This document shows, piece by piece, positions 9,495-20,714 of a DNA stretch of 64,000 bases. Positions within the stretch are counted from its first letter, which is position 1, and the number at the start of each line of letters is the position of its first letter. The position numbers and the translations under genes are program-made. The notes beneath the pieces are model-generated. The model saw only the letters and a program-made list of their open reading frames with translations. It was not told the DNA's origin and did no database searches. The stretch comes from Pezicula radicicola. Its lineage: Eukaryota; Ascomycota; Leotiomycetes; Helotiales; Dermateaceae. The stretch covers positions 124,001 through 188,000 of the forward strand of contig PDUO01000059.1 in the NCBI GenBank assembly GCA_003008705.1. Reading direction: 5' to 3'.

Positions 9495-12400
9495 ATGGAT
9501 CGCATACTAAGGAAAGGCAACTACCCACAAAAAGAAATGCGGGAGAATTCCAAGAGCGGACCGGATTCTACCAGCTCGAAGATTACCAAAGAAAGAGACG
9601 TCCTGAGTGCATTGTCTGTGAAGTATGCGCATGCCCTACCCAGTATCGGTCTCACCTCTGAATCATTGCAACAACTCGGTGGCTCGGGTGCAACAATATC
9701 TCGGGACTACACTGGTAGCAAAGAAGAAAAAGAGATAGCGACGTTAAAACTCCTAGCGAAGAAATACGAAGGTTCTGGCCTCCAAATATCTGCTGGATCA
9801 ACTCAAGTTAAAGGGAACAGCCAACCGAGTCAACAAAATGGCACGTCAGCAGAAGGACATCGCTTGGATACCATCTCTGCTTTCAACGATGTTCGTCTAC
9901 CTGGTCCCCATGGTACTAACTCTCTTGAAACTCAGACGGGGGATATAGATCCATTACATGATTTCGATTTCGATTCGTTCCTACGACAAGATGGTGATGT
10001 GGACAATTTTAATTTTGACACAGTATCCGGCCAATTTGCCATCCCGACGATAAGTTGCGTAGAACCCTCCCCTTCCATGCCATTGAATCTGATCCCTACA
10101 AGGCGCCAAGGAGTCTGGGTATGTGTCTATCCAAAGAAACAAATACAAATCTGATGAGAATAAGGCAAACAATCCAAGGTTAGACCTACCAAAAACGACA
10201 CATTGGATGATAGACCCCAACATCGAACCAAAAAACGACGGGTCTATTTCGGACATGAGAGCACACCAGAACCCAGATATGAATCTTTTCATAACACAAC
10301 TGAGCATGCTAAGCAGCTTATTGATCAGCACAGTCCAAGTAGTTCTGGCCAAGTTGACTTATCAATCTGCTACGAGAACGAAGAAGATGATGAAGATGAT
10401 GAGTCCCGTTACTTTGCAGAACTCTGTTCAGGCGACTTTGAAATCAATGAATTCTCTATGCACCGTGCCGAGGAGCTTACTTGTGAAGCTGCTGTACCAG
10501 ACTGTGTTAGGCACCCAAAGAGAAAGGATCCCACAAGGGGAAATTCTTCAACTCCGAACTCTGCAGCGGTAGAAGCCCGAGCAGCCAGTTCCAACTCAAA
10601 TGATGGCAGGCAGCCATCAAATAGATCCCAATTCCCTCAATTAATTCGTCCCAAAGAACCAACCACTGACTCAAACCAGTATCGTTGGCTCTACGATATG
10701 CTTTCCAAGCTTCACGAAGACAACAAGTACCTCAAGCTCCAGATATCAAATTCGCAATTGCCGGTATGGAAGACTCTCTATAGTGTACAATGCGGTGCCA
10801 GTTCGAGCGTCTCGACATACTCAGATATCCCTATTTCATACGGAAAGAGAAATTACAGTCATCTGCAGGGCCAACATATGGCCGAAGACGTTGAACTTTT
10901 CATCGCAAGGCAACGTGGTCACATATCTTTTATCGTTTTTCAGAAGTATAATTGCTGTGGCCACAAAACAAAGTCTTGCCAAAAATATGAGATTGAAACA
11001 AAGCGTCAGGGGGGTTCGGTGCTCGCTTCCACGGCCGAAGCAATACAAATCGTATCACGGAATCTCAGCGAAGCCTTGCAATGGGTCACAGAACGGTGTG
11101 ATCATAGAGATGGTTACTATCCTCCCTTTCACATTGGCTCTGTGGTGAAAGCTCCATATTTCTGGTACTACCACAATCGCGAGGAGCTTGAAGAGGCCGC
11201 ATCCAGTCTCACTCAAGGCCAGGAGGTCGATTTTAAACTTTTCCAGGAATATCTCTCCCGGAACATGGGCAAGGAATACAAAGAAGTCGATGCCATGCTT
11301 TCGAATAGCAAGATCACGGGAAGATATCTCGACTACCTCTTTAGTCCAGAAACTATCCTTTTGGAGGCTGATCCCAATGCAACTGCTGCTTTTATAGAAG
11401 AGACGTGGCCTGAGACTAGCATATCCCAGTTCCGATTATGCGATGACCAGTATCAAGTCATAAATTACACACTATGTACGAAAGCATGGCATTGGAGTTT
11501 TGATGGCGTTTTCCAAAGGGAAACAAAGCCTTTGACACTTAAATTAGCGACAGAAGATTCTGGAGATGAATATCTCGGACTTGACGAGGAGATTGATATT
11601 CATAGCTTACCAGTATACCCACTGAAATATGCCAAGGCTGGCGTTGAAAGTGCTCTTCGAGAGAAAGGTGAGAAGTTTTGGAGTTGTAGGTATCGGAACT
11701 ATGTTGCATATCACGGTTCGGACTACAGGAGTGAGGAGATCAATGTACGTTCTAACAATGACTGATTCGCATTTCATTTTCTAACATAACACCTCAGACT
11801 GATATTAGGTATATGATTGATTTGGCTACATTTTACAAGATGCATCCAGAGAAGCGGCCTAGAGTGAGATTGATTGACCAACTAGGGCCAGAAGTCATGG
11901 CCAGAAAGAAGGCCCCTGGTGGAGACTTTCTTTTGTTACTGCCGGGGAAAGTTCATGGATTTAATATGCAAGAGAAGCGATGGGGTGAGTTTTTCCTGCT
12001 CTTTTCTAGCATTTATGCTGATAATCTCCTTTGTAGTGGATCTTCAAGTAGAACACATTAGGAAAGTCGAGTGGAACAAAGAAGCCTTCACGAGTCTGGT
12101 TGCAGATGATGATACTAAGGAGCTTATAACGGCTCTAGTCACGAATCAACTCGCCGCGGAAAGGGCGACAGATCTTATGAGCGGTAAAGGAACAGGTGAG
12201 AATACTGTATCGTCCGTTAAAACTTCGAAGCTAATTCTATTCCCTAGGCTTGATAATTCTACTCCATGGGTAGGAGCTCCTAGAATCCCATCTTTCACGG
12301 GTTCAATTTCCGTTAATAGGAAACAGTGGACCAGGAACAGGAAAAGTAAGGTTTTCTAATGCTCCTCGTTAACGTTCAGACGAATTATTCCCTAATAATA

Positions 12401-13300
12401 CATTGAATAGACTCTGACCGCCGAGTCTGTAGCTGAGATTGCGGAAAAGCCATTGTATCGGGTTACCTGCGGCGACATTCCCACCGCTCCCGACGCTGTT
12501 GAGAAATACCTCGAAACGGTGCTGCTGTTGGGGAAAACATGGGGATGTGGTTAGTTGATTACCACTCAAACTCTATGTTTCAAGTATCTGCTGACTGCGT
12601 GTCATGGTCTTAGTTGTATTGCTTGACGAAGCCGATGTGTTCCTAGAGCAACGGACTTTGCAGGATTTGCAAAGAAACGTACTTGTATCAGGTAGGAGAG
12701 ATGGCTCTACGGCTGTTGCATTGCACTTGACTGATTCAAAATAGTCTTCCTTCGTGTACTGGAATACTACGATGGTTTGATATATTTTTAACTTCTAAAG
12801 GAACGGTATGGGCTAACACCTTCAGGCATTCTTGTTCTTACGAGCAATCGCGTCGGCACATTTGACGAAGCTTTCAAATCTCGTAAGACCCCTTGCCACA
12901 CTATTAGAACAGACTCCGCTGATGCCAAATGCTGCAATTAGGAATCCAACTCGCCCTCCACTACGAGAATTTGAATAAAGACCAAAGAAAACAAATCTGG
13001 AAGATCTTCATTAAACGTCTTGAAGGATTTGAGAAAGAGGATTCAACAAAAACCGAGCTGGTTGACACTGAAGATGTTCGAGATCATCTTGACGAGCTAT
13101 CGGATCACAATATGAATGGTCGTCAAATCCGCAATGCAGTAACTACTGCAAGACAATTGGCGCTTCATAAGCAGGAAACGATGAGCTTTAAGCATCTGAA
13201 TCATGTCATTAAGGTTGCTCAGAAGTTTGAGAGGTATCTTTTGCAGGTTCGTGAGGGGACTTCTGATGATCAGATTATGAGAGAGGATGGGATTCGGTGA
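9495..13300 (+). CDS. AAA ATPase with DUF7025-type region, copy A, 1079 aa
   Basis: Eleven exons join in frame: 9495-10118, 10179-11744, 11798-11984, 12037-12195, 12248-12269, 12327-12345, 12411-12549, 12614-12691, 12745-12774, 12826-12882, 12942-13300. Residues 1-430 are disordered and acidic (DFDFDSFLRQ near 165; a basic KKRRV near 230). Residues about 440-730 are the region usually annotated DUF7025. The AAA core holds Walker A (GPGTGKT, about 853), Walker B (VVLLDEADVF, about 906), sensor 1 (TSNRVGTF) and the FDEAFKSR arginine segment, then a helical lid. One exon of 22 and one of 19 bases flank the P-loop. An intact, probably active ATPase; substrate unknown. The start is the first ATG in frame. 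Confidence 0.88.
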
Positions 13301-13783
13301 CCTGCTTTCAGGGGTACCAGTGGCATATAATATCATCCGATGCCGAACCCAACCACAAAGAAGGTTGCAGCCAAATATTCGGCTACCACGCTCACATGAA
13401 GATCGTTTGAGGCCTGGGGTATCACAGCCGAATTTATGCAAGATCCAAAACTAACGATAAATACGACGGCTGAGATGATCATCGTGGTATCGCACTTCTT
13501 TGCAGCTGTCTAATTTGGAAGGATTGCTGATCTCGACGCCGCTGGTGGAAGGTTGTGGAGTTGACGTCTGCAGTTTTTCTGGGGCAGGAACGTTCTGTAG
13601 ATGTTCAGTGCAACGTCCTTCCGACATATATTGTGAACTGACTTCAGGCTTGGACTGAAATTTGAACTTGTGATATCTGATGGCTTGAGACGGATGACTT
13701 TGAGTGATGATCTTAAAGAAAAGAGGATTCAAATAGATTGGGCAGTGTTACAAAAGGCGCAATCAGATGGCTTCTAATGGGTA
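13301..13783. other. Intergenic region, no gene supported
   Basis: This is the 3' flank of the AAA ATPase. A minus-strand open frame of 93 codons (13451-13732) has no recognisable domain, signal peptide or partner and is not called. Confidence 0.4.
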
Positions 13784-14340
13784 TGGATTGACACCTGCTG
13801 TATCGACAAATCAAGTAGTGCGGAGCTCTCTGAAGCGGTTAATTCTATGTACCAGTGGTATAGTGACTCCAAAATATGTTACGCTTACATGGCCGATGTT
13901 GACCGTCAGTTGAAGTACCGCACCAAAGGCTGGCGTTGGAAAATTCCGCTTGAAAAAGGTAAATGGGTTAAGATGGGATGGACGTTGCAAGACCTCATCG
14001 CCCTATGTATTGTAGTTCTATAACGCCCATTAGACTAAAACAGGTACCAAGCTTAGTCTTGTCAAAACCGTCTTCGCTATCACAGGCATCGACAAGAGCA
14101 TGCTTCGGGCCACTAGTAAGCTAGCCACTTGCATTGAGTGACTAGAAGTCGATTAACTCATGGGCCGTGCGAGTAACAGAGACGAATAAACGACTGATGG
14201 GGAGAAACTAGGCGGCCTCTGATGTGGCAGAATCAGATTTTCCACTAGCTAATCACTCGGTCAACGTCCCCTACTGAATATGACTGCATGATGGTTTTCA
14301 ATCAAGAGATCTGAGCCATATTTGCCTAGTTCTTGCGCAT
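13784..14340 (+). pseudogene. HET-domain gene relic
   Basis: Conceptual reading from 13784 gives classic heterokaryon-incompatibility (HET) blocks in order: WIDTCCIDKSSSAELSEAVN, MYQWYSDSKICYAYMADV, GWTLQDLIA, then after a stop and frame change TKTGTKLSLVKTVFAITGI. Further on, ASNRDE-TT resembles the ASNRVTTR motif of HET-E-type proteins, again with stops. At least two frame changes and several stops break it, and it has no intact start or downstream NACHT/WD part. The 3' limit is approximate. It is a decayed fragment of an incompatibility gene and adds to the HET gene at 20715-22697. Confidence 0.8.
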
Positions 14341-15465
14341 AGCTCATGACAGCATTATAGCTCGTATAAACGACATCCCTAGTGGGAAATAGACTTGTAA
14401 GCTTAAGGCAGATTGTGAAGAAGTATAGCTATAATTGAAGGAAATAATGTCGCCAGAATGCTTTAATCTATTGTATAAGTTTCGAGATCCATTTATGTAG
14501 AAAAATACCATAGATCATTGCCTATCCCTATAATTTCTACGCGGTTTACCTTTGCAAGCTGTATAGCTCCCTCTCGTATTAGGCTGCATCCGGAGACTTA
14601 GAACAGGCCGTATTGCTGTCTAATGCACTATTAGATTCAGGCATTAGGAAGCAAAATCTGTGAGACCTATTCTAACCGCTCCTACAAGCGACGATATAAA
14701 AAGAAACCCCTTATTGCAGGTGATCAATTGGAAGTCAATCCACTTCGGCTCAAGAGTAATATACAATTTTCGTAGGACTTATTATAAAATAGTTAATTTT
14801 CTATCACATACGACTATAGACTAAGCAGAACTAGATATAATCAACTATCTTTAAGACTTGTACCTCCGCCCTCTTGTTTTTTAAATTACTACTTTTAGAA
14901 TTTTAGAATTAATTTTATAGTTATAATATTTCCTTTTTAGATTTTAATTACTTTGTAAATTTTTATTAACCTATCTCTTATAAATTCCTAGTATTAGATT
15001 ATTTATATAATAAGTAGTAATAATAAATAATAACTTAGATCTTAGTTTAATAGTATTAAGTAGTAAAGTAAAAACATATATTAAGCTAATTTATACGTTT
15101 ATGTATAAGAAATATACTTTATTAGACTAATAATAATAAGAAAAGTAAAAGTTTATTATAGAAGTAGTATAATTCACTTAGATTCTGTAGGGTGGAGTGT
15201 TAGGTAACGGGAGTGGGATAAACGTTGTTCCGGAATATCGCTTTGCGCAACGTCTATAGTTTTCCACAACTTGTTACCCAACAGAGCCTAGGCTTTTCAC
15301 TACCCGCCTGTCTATCTACTTCTTTCCCTTATTCCATATCTCGCATTTCCCACACTCACTTTCACTACCTCTGTTTGTAGCAACGGCGGTTGTCGTAAGA
15401 AGGTAGCCGTTAAAAACAGGTGCCTCAAGAGTGTGCTCCAGCCCTGTGGAAACGATATCACCAGC
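14341..15465. other. AT-rich block and PAC1 promoter side
   Basis: From about 14780 to 15180 the sequence is extremely A+T-rich, as expected for RIP-affected DNA beside the HET relic. From 15190 to 15465 base composition returns to normal and forms the 5' flank of PAC1. No other gene was found. Confidence 0.45.
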
Positions 15466-17010
15466 ATGAGTCAGATATTATCGAGTCGACAAGCGGAAGA
15501 GCTGTGCGTACTTACCATGATGAATGAGAGATGCTGATACGCTCTAGAATGAGGCTAACGATGTGTTCTTAGGCACAAGTCGATCATAGCATACCTATCG
15601 GCGAATAACCTGCAGAACACTGCAGCTGCACTTAGGGCAGAATTAGGACTTGGGGAAGATCTCTTTGATACGGGTACAGCGAAGAAATACGAATCGTTGC
15701 TAGAGAAAAAATGGACAAGTATTGTACGGTTGCAGAAAAAGGCACGTCTGCGCTATAGGTCCTCCGTTCCCTTACGAATGATATCTAACTAGTTTTTATC
15801 ACAGATAATGGAACTCGAGTCCCGAAACGCAGCATTACAATCTGAGCTCGATGCTGCGACCCCTACCTCCCTTTCTAAGCGCAATCAAGATCCTAGTTCT
15901 TGGCTCCCTGAATCACCTCCTCGATATACCCTAGAGTCACACCGAAACTCTATAAACTGCGTTGCCTTCCATCCAACATTCTCTTCTATTGCCTCTGGTT
16001 CCGACGATTGCACTATCAAAATATGGGACTGGGAACTCGGCGAACTAGAAAGGACGATCAAGGGCCACACAAAAGCAGTACTAGATGTTGATTATGGCGG
16101 CCCTAGAGGCGGTACCCTTCTAGCATCGTGCAGTTCTGATCTGAGTATCAAGTTATGGGATCCTGCAGATGACTATAAGAATATTCGGACATTGCCAGGC
16201 CACGATCATAGCGTTAGCGCCATTCGTTTTATACCTTCTGGAGCTGCCGGGGCACCATTATCCGGAAACCTGCTTGTTAGCGCAAGTAGAGATCAGACTC
16301 TAAAAATATGGGATGTTACTAATGGGTACTGTGTGAAGACACTACGCGGTCATACTGGCTGGGTACGAGATGTTTGCCCCTCGCTTGATGGACGTTTCCT
16401 CCTCTCTACAGGGGATGATATGACTAGTCGGTTATGGGATGTCTCTGCATCAAATCTAGAAAACAAACTAACAATGGTCGGGCATGGAAACTTTAATGAA
16501 TGCTGCGCAATTGCTCCGCCAACCTCGTACCAATATCTTGCATCCTTGGCTGGCCTAAAGAAGCCCCCACCTGCGAGCAGTATGGCAGAGTTTATGGCGA
16601 CCGGGTCGCGAGACAAAACCATCAAACTCTGGGATAGTCGTGGGACTTGTCTTGTAACACTAGTAGGCCATGACAACTGGGTGCGAGCGCTAGTTTTCCA
16701 CCCTAGCGGCAAATATCTCCTTTCAGTGTCGGATGACAAGACGCTACGGTGCTGGGACTTAAGCCAGCAAGGTAAGTGCGTTAAGGTGCTCGCCGACATG
16801 CATGAACGCTTCGTTATTTGTCTAAGGTGGGCTCCGGGGATTGTTAGGGATGTAACTACGACTTCCAGTGACGCTATACATCTACAAAATAGCGAACGCA
16901 ATGGGACGCCGAAGAGCAAGGCTACTGGACGGGATACCTTTGATGCGCATATTCGATGCGTTATCGCCACAGGAGGTGTAGATTGGAAATTGAGGATCTT
17001 CGCAAATTGA
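15466..17010 (+). CDS. PAC1: Nuclear distribution protein PAC1 (LIS1 homologue), 470 aa
   Basis: Exons 15466-15503, 15573-15741, 15805-17010. The N-terminus is a LisH motif ([19 protein letters not shown]), followed by a short coiled coil ([18 protein letters not shown]) and seven WD40 repeats, each ending in a WD-type pair (KIWDW, KLWDP, KIWDV, RLWDV, KLWDS, RCWDL, and the last RIFAN). This is the full LIS1/NudF layout and length. The family regulates cytoplasmic dynein at microtubule plus ends with NudE and NudC and is needed for nuclear migration. Intron 2 begins with GC instead of GT (15742), because only that splice restores the conserved KKIMELE junction. A well-conserved housekeeping gene. 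Confidence 0.95.
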
Positions 17011-18199
17011 ACTCGGTCAGACGCCAGTTCTCCTCATCTCTGGCAGACTATACTGACATTTATCCCTCTGTGTGGCTCGCGACCCTCCTACTTGGATCTA
17101 GGACGTGCAAGGTAAAATACATACATTTTTTGGTGGCGGAGTTCTCCGGGTGCCGAATCCTTGTAGGGTCGGCCTTGAGCCACATAAAGGGATAAGGTCA
17201 AGACAGATCGCACAGAAGCATTAGAGAAGACTTTACCTAAGTCAAAAATGAAGCTACGTCGACAATACGGGTTGAGCGCAACAGAATGATGTTAGAGAAA
17301 CCTGAATAGAAGTTGAGAGACGTCTAGACGTAAAAGAAGATGCAGTGTAATAAGACGAGTATTTACTGTAAGTCTAATTTCTTGATCTAATTCCGCGCCC
17401 GCCAATGAGATTTCATTAACGATTCATAGGTATAAACTGTAAGGGGTTAGGGTTTTAAGCGAGCCACGGAGGGTGACGCTTATTTCTTATCACCTCAAAC
17501 TCGCTTACGCTTCCTCATCCTGAATTACCGTCGCTCACTTAACGTTGTCCAGCATACCAAGTTGTGCCGCATAGGAGCCGCGCCGAAACATTATCAACTC
17601 CTTGGCCACGCTACAATAGCATACTGGCCATTAAAGGGATATCTACTTAGTAGTTGGCGTAATAAACCCTATTTCCATCTGAGCGCAGCAAGGGTAAGTA
17701 GCCAATCGTTTAACTAGAAAGATACCATTTTAGCAATATCTGGTTGGATGTGCACAGACGGAAATATGGTTTATTATGCCGGCTACAAAGTAGGACTCTT
17801 GTTAGCTCAGATACCTAAGCTCTATGCCTAGCTAGGCTTTCCTACTCCACTGCGTTTTTGTTCGAGTCACTCTGCCGCAATCCGAGTTCTTGCGAGGCAA
17901 TTCAAATTTACAATTTTGTTATCGAGAAATCAAAAACACTTGTTGGTTTTCCTTTTCTAGATTCTGGTTTTAGATTATTGCTTTACTCCCGTACGCTCCC
18001 TATTACTACGCCTCTATACAGGTGCCTCTATGACTCAGAAATTCTATGCGTGGTAGTGCGTTACGAAGATAACAAATGTAGTTTTTGTTGGCTTAATTAC
18101 AACGGCAAAGAATTTTTAAAAGCCACAATTTAGATTTATTTCATTGTAGTTTTAATTCGCCAAACGTAAGGCACAAACATTGTAGACTAAGGACAGCTG
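17011..18199. other. Intergenic region, no gene supported
   Basis: This long stretch holds only short open frames with no domain or splice support. The frame at 17858-18133 (91 codons) is not recognisable. A weak tRNA-like arrangement near 17795-17873 was considered and rejected. Confidence 0.4.
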
Positions 18200-18271
18200 G
18201 GCATCTGGTAAGCCTCAGATTGGTAGATTAGTAGTTGGGTGACCACCAGCGAAATACCTACTGTTGTATGC
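18200..18271 (+). pseudogene. 5S rRNA relic (3' part)
   Basis: The block GTAAGCC, then TTAGTAGTTGGGTGACC, ACCAGCGAA and a closing TGTTGTATG matches the 3' two thirds of fungal 5S rRNA, including loop E and the final stem strand, and is followed by T-rich runs like an RNA polymerase III terminator. One GGGT of the usual GGGTGGGTGACC is missing, and the 5' strand with ATAC/GACCATA is not recognisable, so the terminal stem cannot form. Filamentous ascomycetes disperse 5S genes and carry such relics. Confidence 0.75.
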
Positions 18272-18529
18272 TTTTGCTCTTTTATCAAATTATCTCTCTT
18301 TTTTGTTCCTTCTTTTTTCCTCACCCTGTTCTTAACATTTTTTAACACAATCGTATTTTGAATCCAAAGTGGCTAATCCTACATAGGACGAACTGAAGGT
18401 GAGGTTTTCCTATGGTAAGTCTAGTAATAGATGATGTTAGGGTTAGAGTTCTTGACGAGTATTTTGTATTCTACTTATTGTTATATAGAATGATATTTTT
18501 CTTTCTTATTAAGTGTCCTAACCCTAGCT
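18272..18529. other. Short intergenic spacer
   Basis: T-rich runs after the 5S relic, then the 3' flank of the minus-strand gene. Nothing else was recognised. Confidence 0.4.
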
Positions 18530-19842
18530 CTACACTGCTTCACTTCGTCTCTCTGATAAACTATAAAGTGCACGTTTCCGGGCCAAGGCACGCTCTTGGG
18601 CCTGCTGGAAATCCTCCCTAGTTGGGTATTCTAGATCATCGTACACATCTTTAGTCCGCATATCCGGTGCGTCTAGCGATAGCGGCTTGCGCTCCCAAAT
18701 ATCACGGTAGATTCCGGTACTCTCGATAGGTTCCTCAGGATCAACACGCCGGAGGTTGTTCTTATCGCCTAGAATAGGCAGCGGACTAGAAGTCGCTACG
18801 TTATGTAGGAGGAAGTCTAGAAGCTGCTGCTTCTGGCTATCGAGGAGTTGGTAGATCCGGTAAGTAACCTCATTGCGATCGGAGTGGAAGTAGACGGCAT
18901 CGGGCTGTACGTCAACGTCGGTGCCTGGCTCGCGCCTATCGAAGAGGACTACACCGCCGAGGATGCGTGCCTCGGCCCAGTACCCAACCATATCGGCAAC
19001 ACCTTCGGGGTACTGGTCGTAGTTGCCGTACCACTCGTGCCTAAAGATGGTGGGCGGAGGGCCGTCGGGAAGGAAGGTCCAGAAGATAGTATCGTCTTCA
19101 AGCGGAGCCCAGGATGTGATGCCGTCGTCTTTATGTAGACTGGTGTCGAGCTTGAAAAGAAGAACGGCGATTTGATGTATTGCTACCGCGACCATCTCAA
19201 TTAAGCGAGTCTTAAAAGCCCTAGCACCAGGCGAGGCAGCTTGGTAAGCGTAGAAAAGCTAAGAGATTCGATGTTAGCTAGATATAGAGCTTTGGAGAAG
19301 AGAGGAGCTACTTGCTCGAGAGTCAATTTTCAAGACGTTAGGGTCGAAGCTAGCACGGAATTCCTGCATTTTCTCTAGAACACCAGGACAGAGTTCCTCG
19401 TGCATTGTATGGAGGGGATGCGTGTTTGGGAGCCCGCCACCGGATGTATCGTCAGCAACGTCGGCAAGTGGCAGCCCATCTATAATTTGGACATAGGTGA
19501 GCTCGGCGATGTCAGTTGAGAGGACTTTAGTCACTGCGCGGATAAAGGTATCGTAGTGTTGACCGTTCAAGCTTTTGATCGAGATTTTTCTGAATTCAGC
19601 GTCGACGCCAACTGAACTGGCTTCCCTAACTCAGCGGCAGGCGGCCCTTCCAGCTCCATGATATAATAATTTTTGATTGTCTTTCGAGAATGATACTTTT
19701 CTAGGAATGCGGGTGAGTTCGGGGCTGCGAGGGTTATAACAACCGTATAGTGGGGTGTATGTTCTAGGCTTGAAGCAAACACCAAGATGCTAAAGCGTTG
19801 TCGTGAAAGGGCTCGCTTAGGTAATATGGATGGCAACAACAT
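18530..19842 (-). pseudogene. Conserved fungal protein of unknown function with a frameshift, about 418 aa
   Basis: Three collinear segments: 19842-19570, 19570-19316 and 19258-18530. Segment 1 reads RFSILVFASSLEHTPHYTVV, segment 2 NGQHYDTFIRAVTKVLSTDI then PNTHPLHTMHEELCPGVLEK, segment 3 LFYAYQAASPGARAF, KDDGITSWAPLEDDTIFWTF, YPEGVADMVGYWAEARILGG. This order and length fit an uncharacterised Pezizomycotina family that I recognise but cannot name. Segments 1 and 2 are separated by a one-base shift at 19570 (GCTTGA where the family needs one more T), giving an early TGA. Segments 2 and 3 are joined by a 57-base intron starting GCAAGT. It may be a recent pseudogene, a sequencing error or a programmed shift. 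No catalytic motif is seen. Confidence 0.7.
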
Positions 19843-19943
19843 TTCTACAGTATAACATAGCTATAAAGTCCATATATATCTTGCTCCAACAATTTCAACA
19901 AGAAAAATACTGCAACAATTATTATACTTACCGTACTATTATA

Positions 19944-20090
19944 TGTTGAATATAGTGAATATATGGGAATAGTCATGTGATCGTCCACCTACTACAAGTA
20001 GGCCTATTCCCACACACTAGTTCTACACAGAATACAACTCCACATTGCTCGAAGCGTGAGTTATTGTCCGTATGCTTTTAGACTGAATTT
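19944..20090 (+). mobile_element. Solo-LTR-like element, copy 1
   Basis: This begins TGTTGAATATAGTGAATATA and carries AATAGTCATGTGATCGTCC and CTACTACAAGTAGG, matched in the same order by the reverse complement of 52680-52827. The left end is clear; the right end has decayed, so 20090 is set by the length of copy 2. No internal retrotransposon sequence is adjacent, which is why a solo LTR is proposed. Confidence 0.65.
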
Positions 20091-20714
20091 AGAGAGACGA
20101 AATCGGCTCCCAAGAGCCCAAGCAGGACCTCCCTCTCCGAAAATAAATCACATCATTTATGCCGCCAATCCTAATTCGAGTATTGACCGTACCACGATGG
20201 GCGACCTATGGAAGCAGAAATGAAAGAAGGTTCATTAGCGATGGAAGTATCGCCTTTTCGGAGGAACATCGTGGACGGAGGGAAATGGAAGGATATACTT
20301 AAGACATCTAAGAGCCTCGTAAATCACTCTCCTATATTGGTTTTGGAAATTTATGTGTGTTTATTAACTATAAGCTATGTAGAGGTATGCATCGAGTTCG
20401 GAGACCAATAAAAATTAGTTAGGGAAAGGTACGTAAGAGCCAAAAAGGTCAGGTGAGATAATATCTTTGTTTAAGGAGTGCAGGGTTAGGATTTAGGCAA
20501 TAGAGATTCGAGTTACTTTGAGAGAGGGCAGCAAGACGGGGCCTATGTCCCACTTTGAAGACAAACGTATCATCTTTATACCTTTTTGGTCTTCCCCTCG
20601 TTCTATCGGCCACAGAGTGTATATATTTGGTTAAATTTTCAAACCTCCAATCCTCAAGCTCAACTACACTTCAGCAATCAGCCCAAACGGCATCGACATA
20701 ACCACTCTAACTTC
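20091..20714. other. Intergenic region, no gene supported
   Basis: Short open frames only. This is the 3' flank of the HET gene, which ends at 20715 on the minus strand. Confidence 0.4.

Noticed and set aside
13451..13732. 93-codon minus-strand open frame
   Set aside because: No domain, no splice partner and no conserved composition; probably chance.
17790..17873. tRNA-like stretch (TTAGCTCAGAT then GTTCGAGTC)
   Set aside because: The two box-like words are present, but no acceptor stem pairs and the anticodon arm does not fold by eye. A covariance-model scan would decide.
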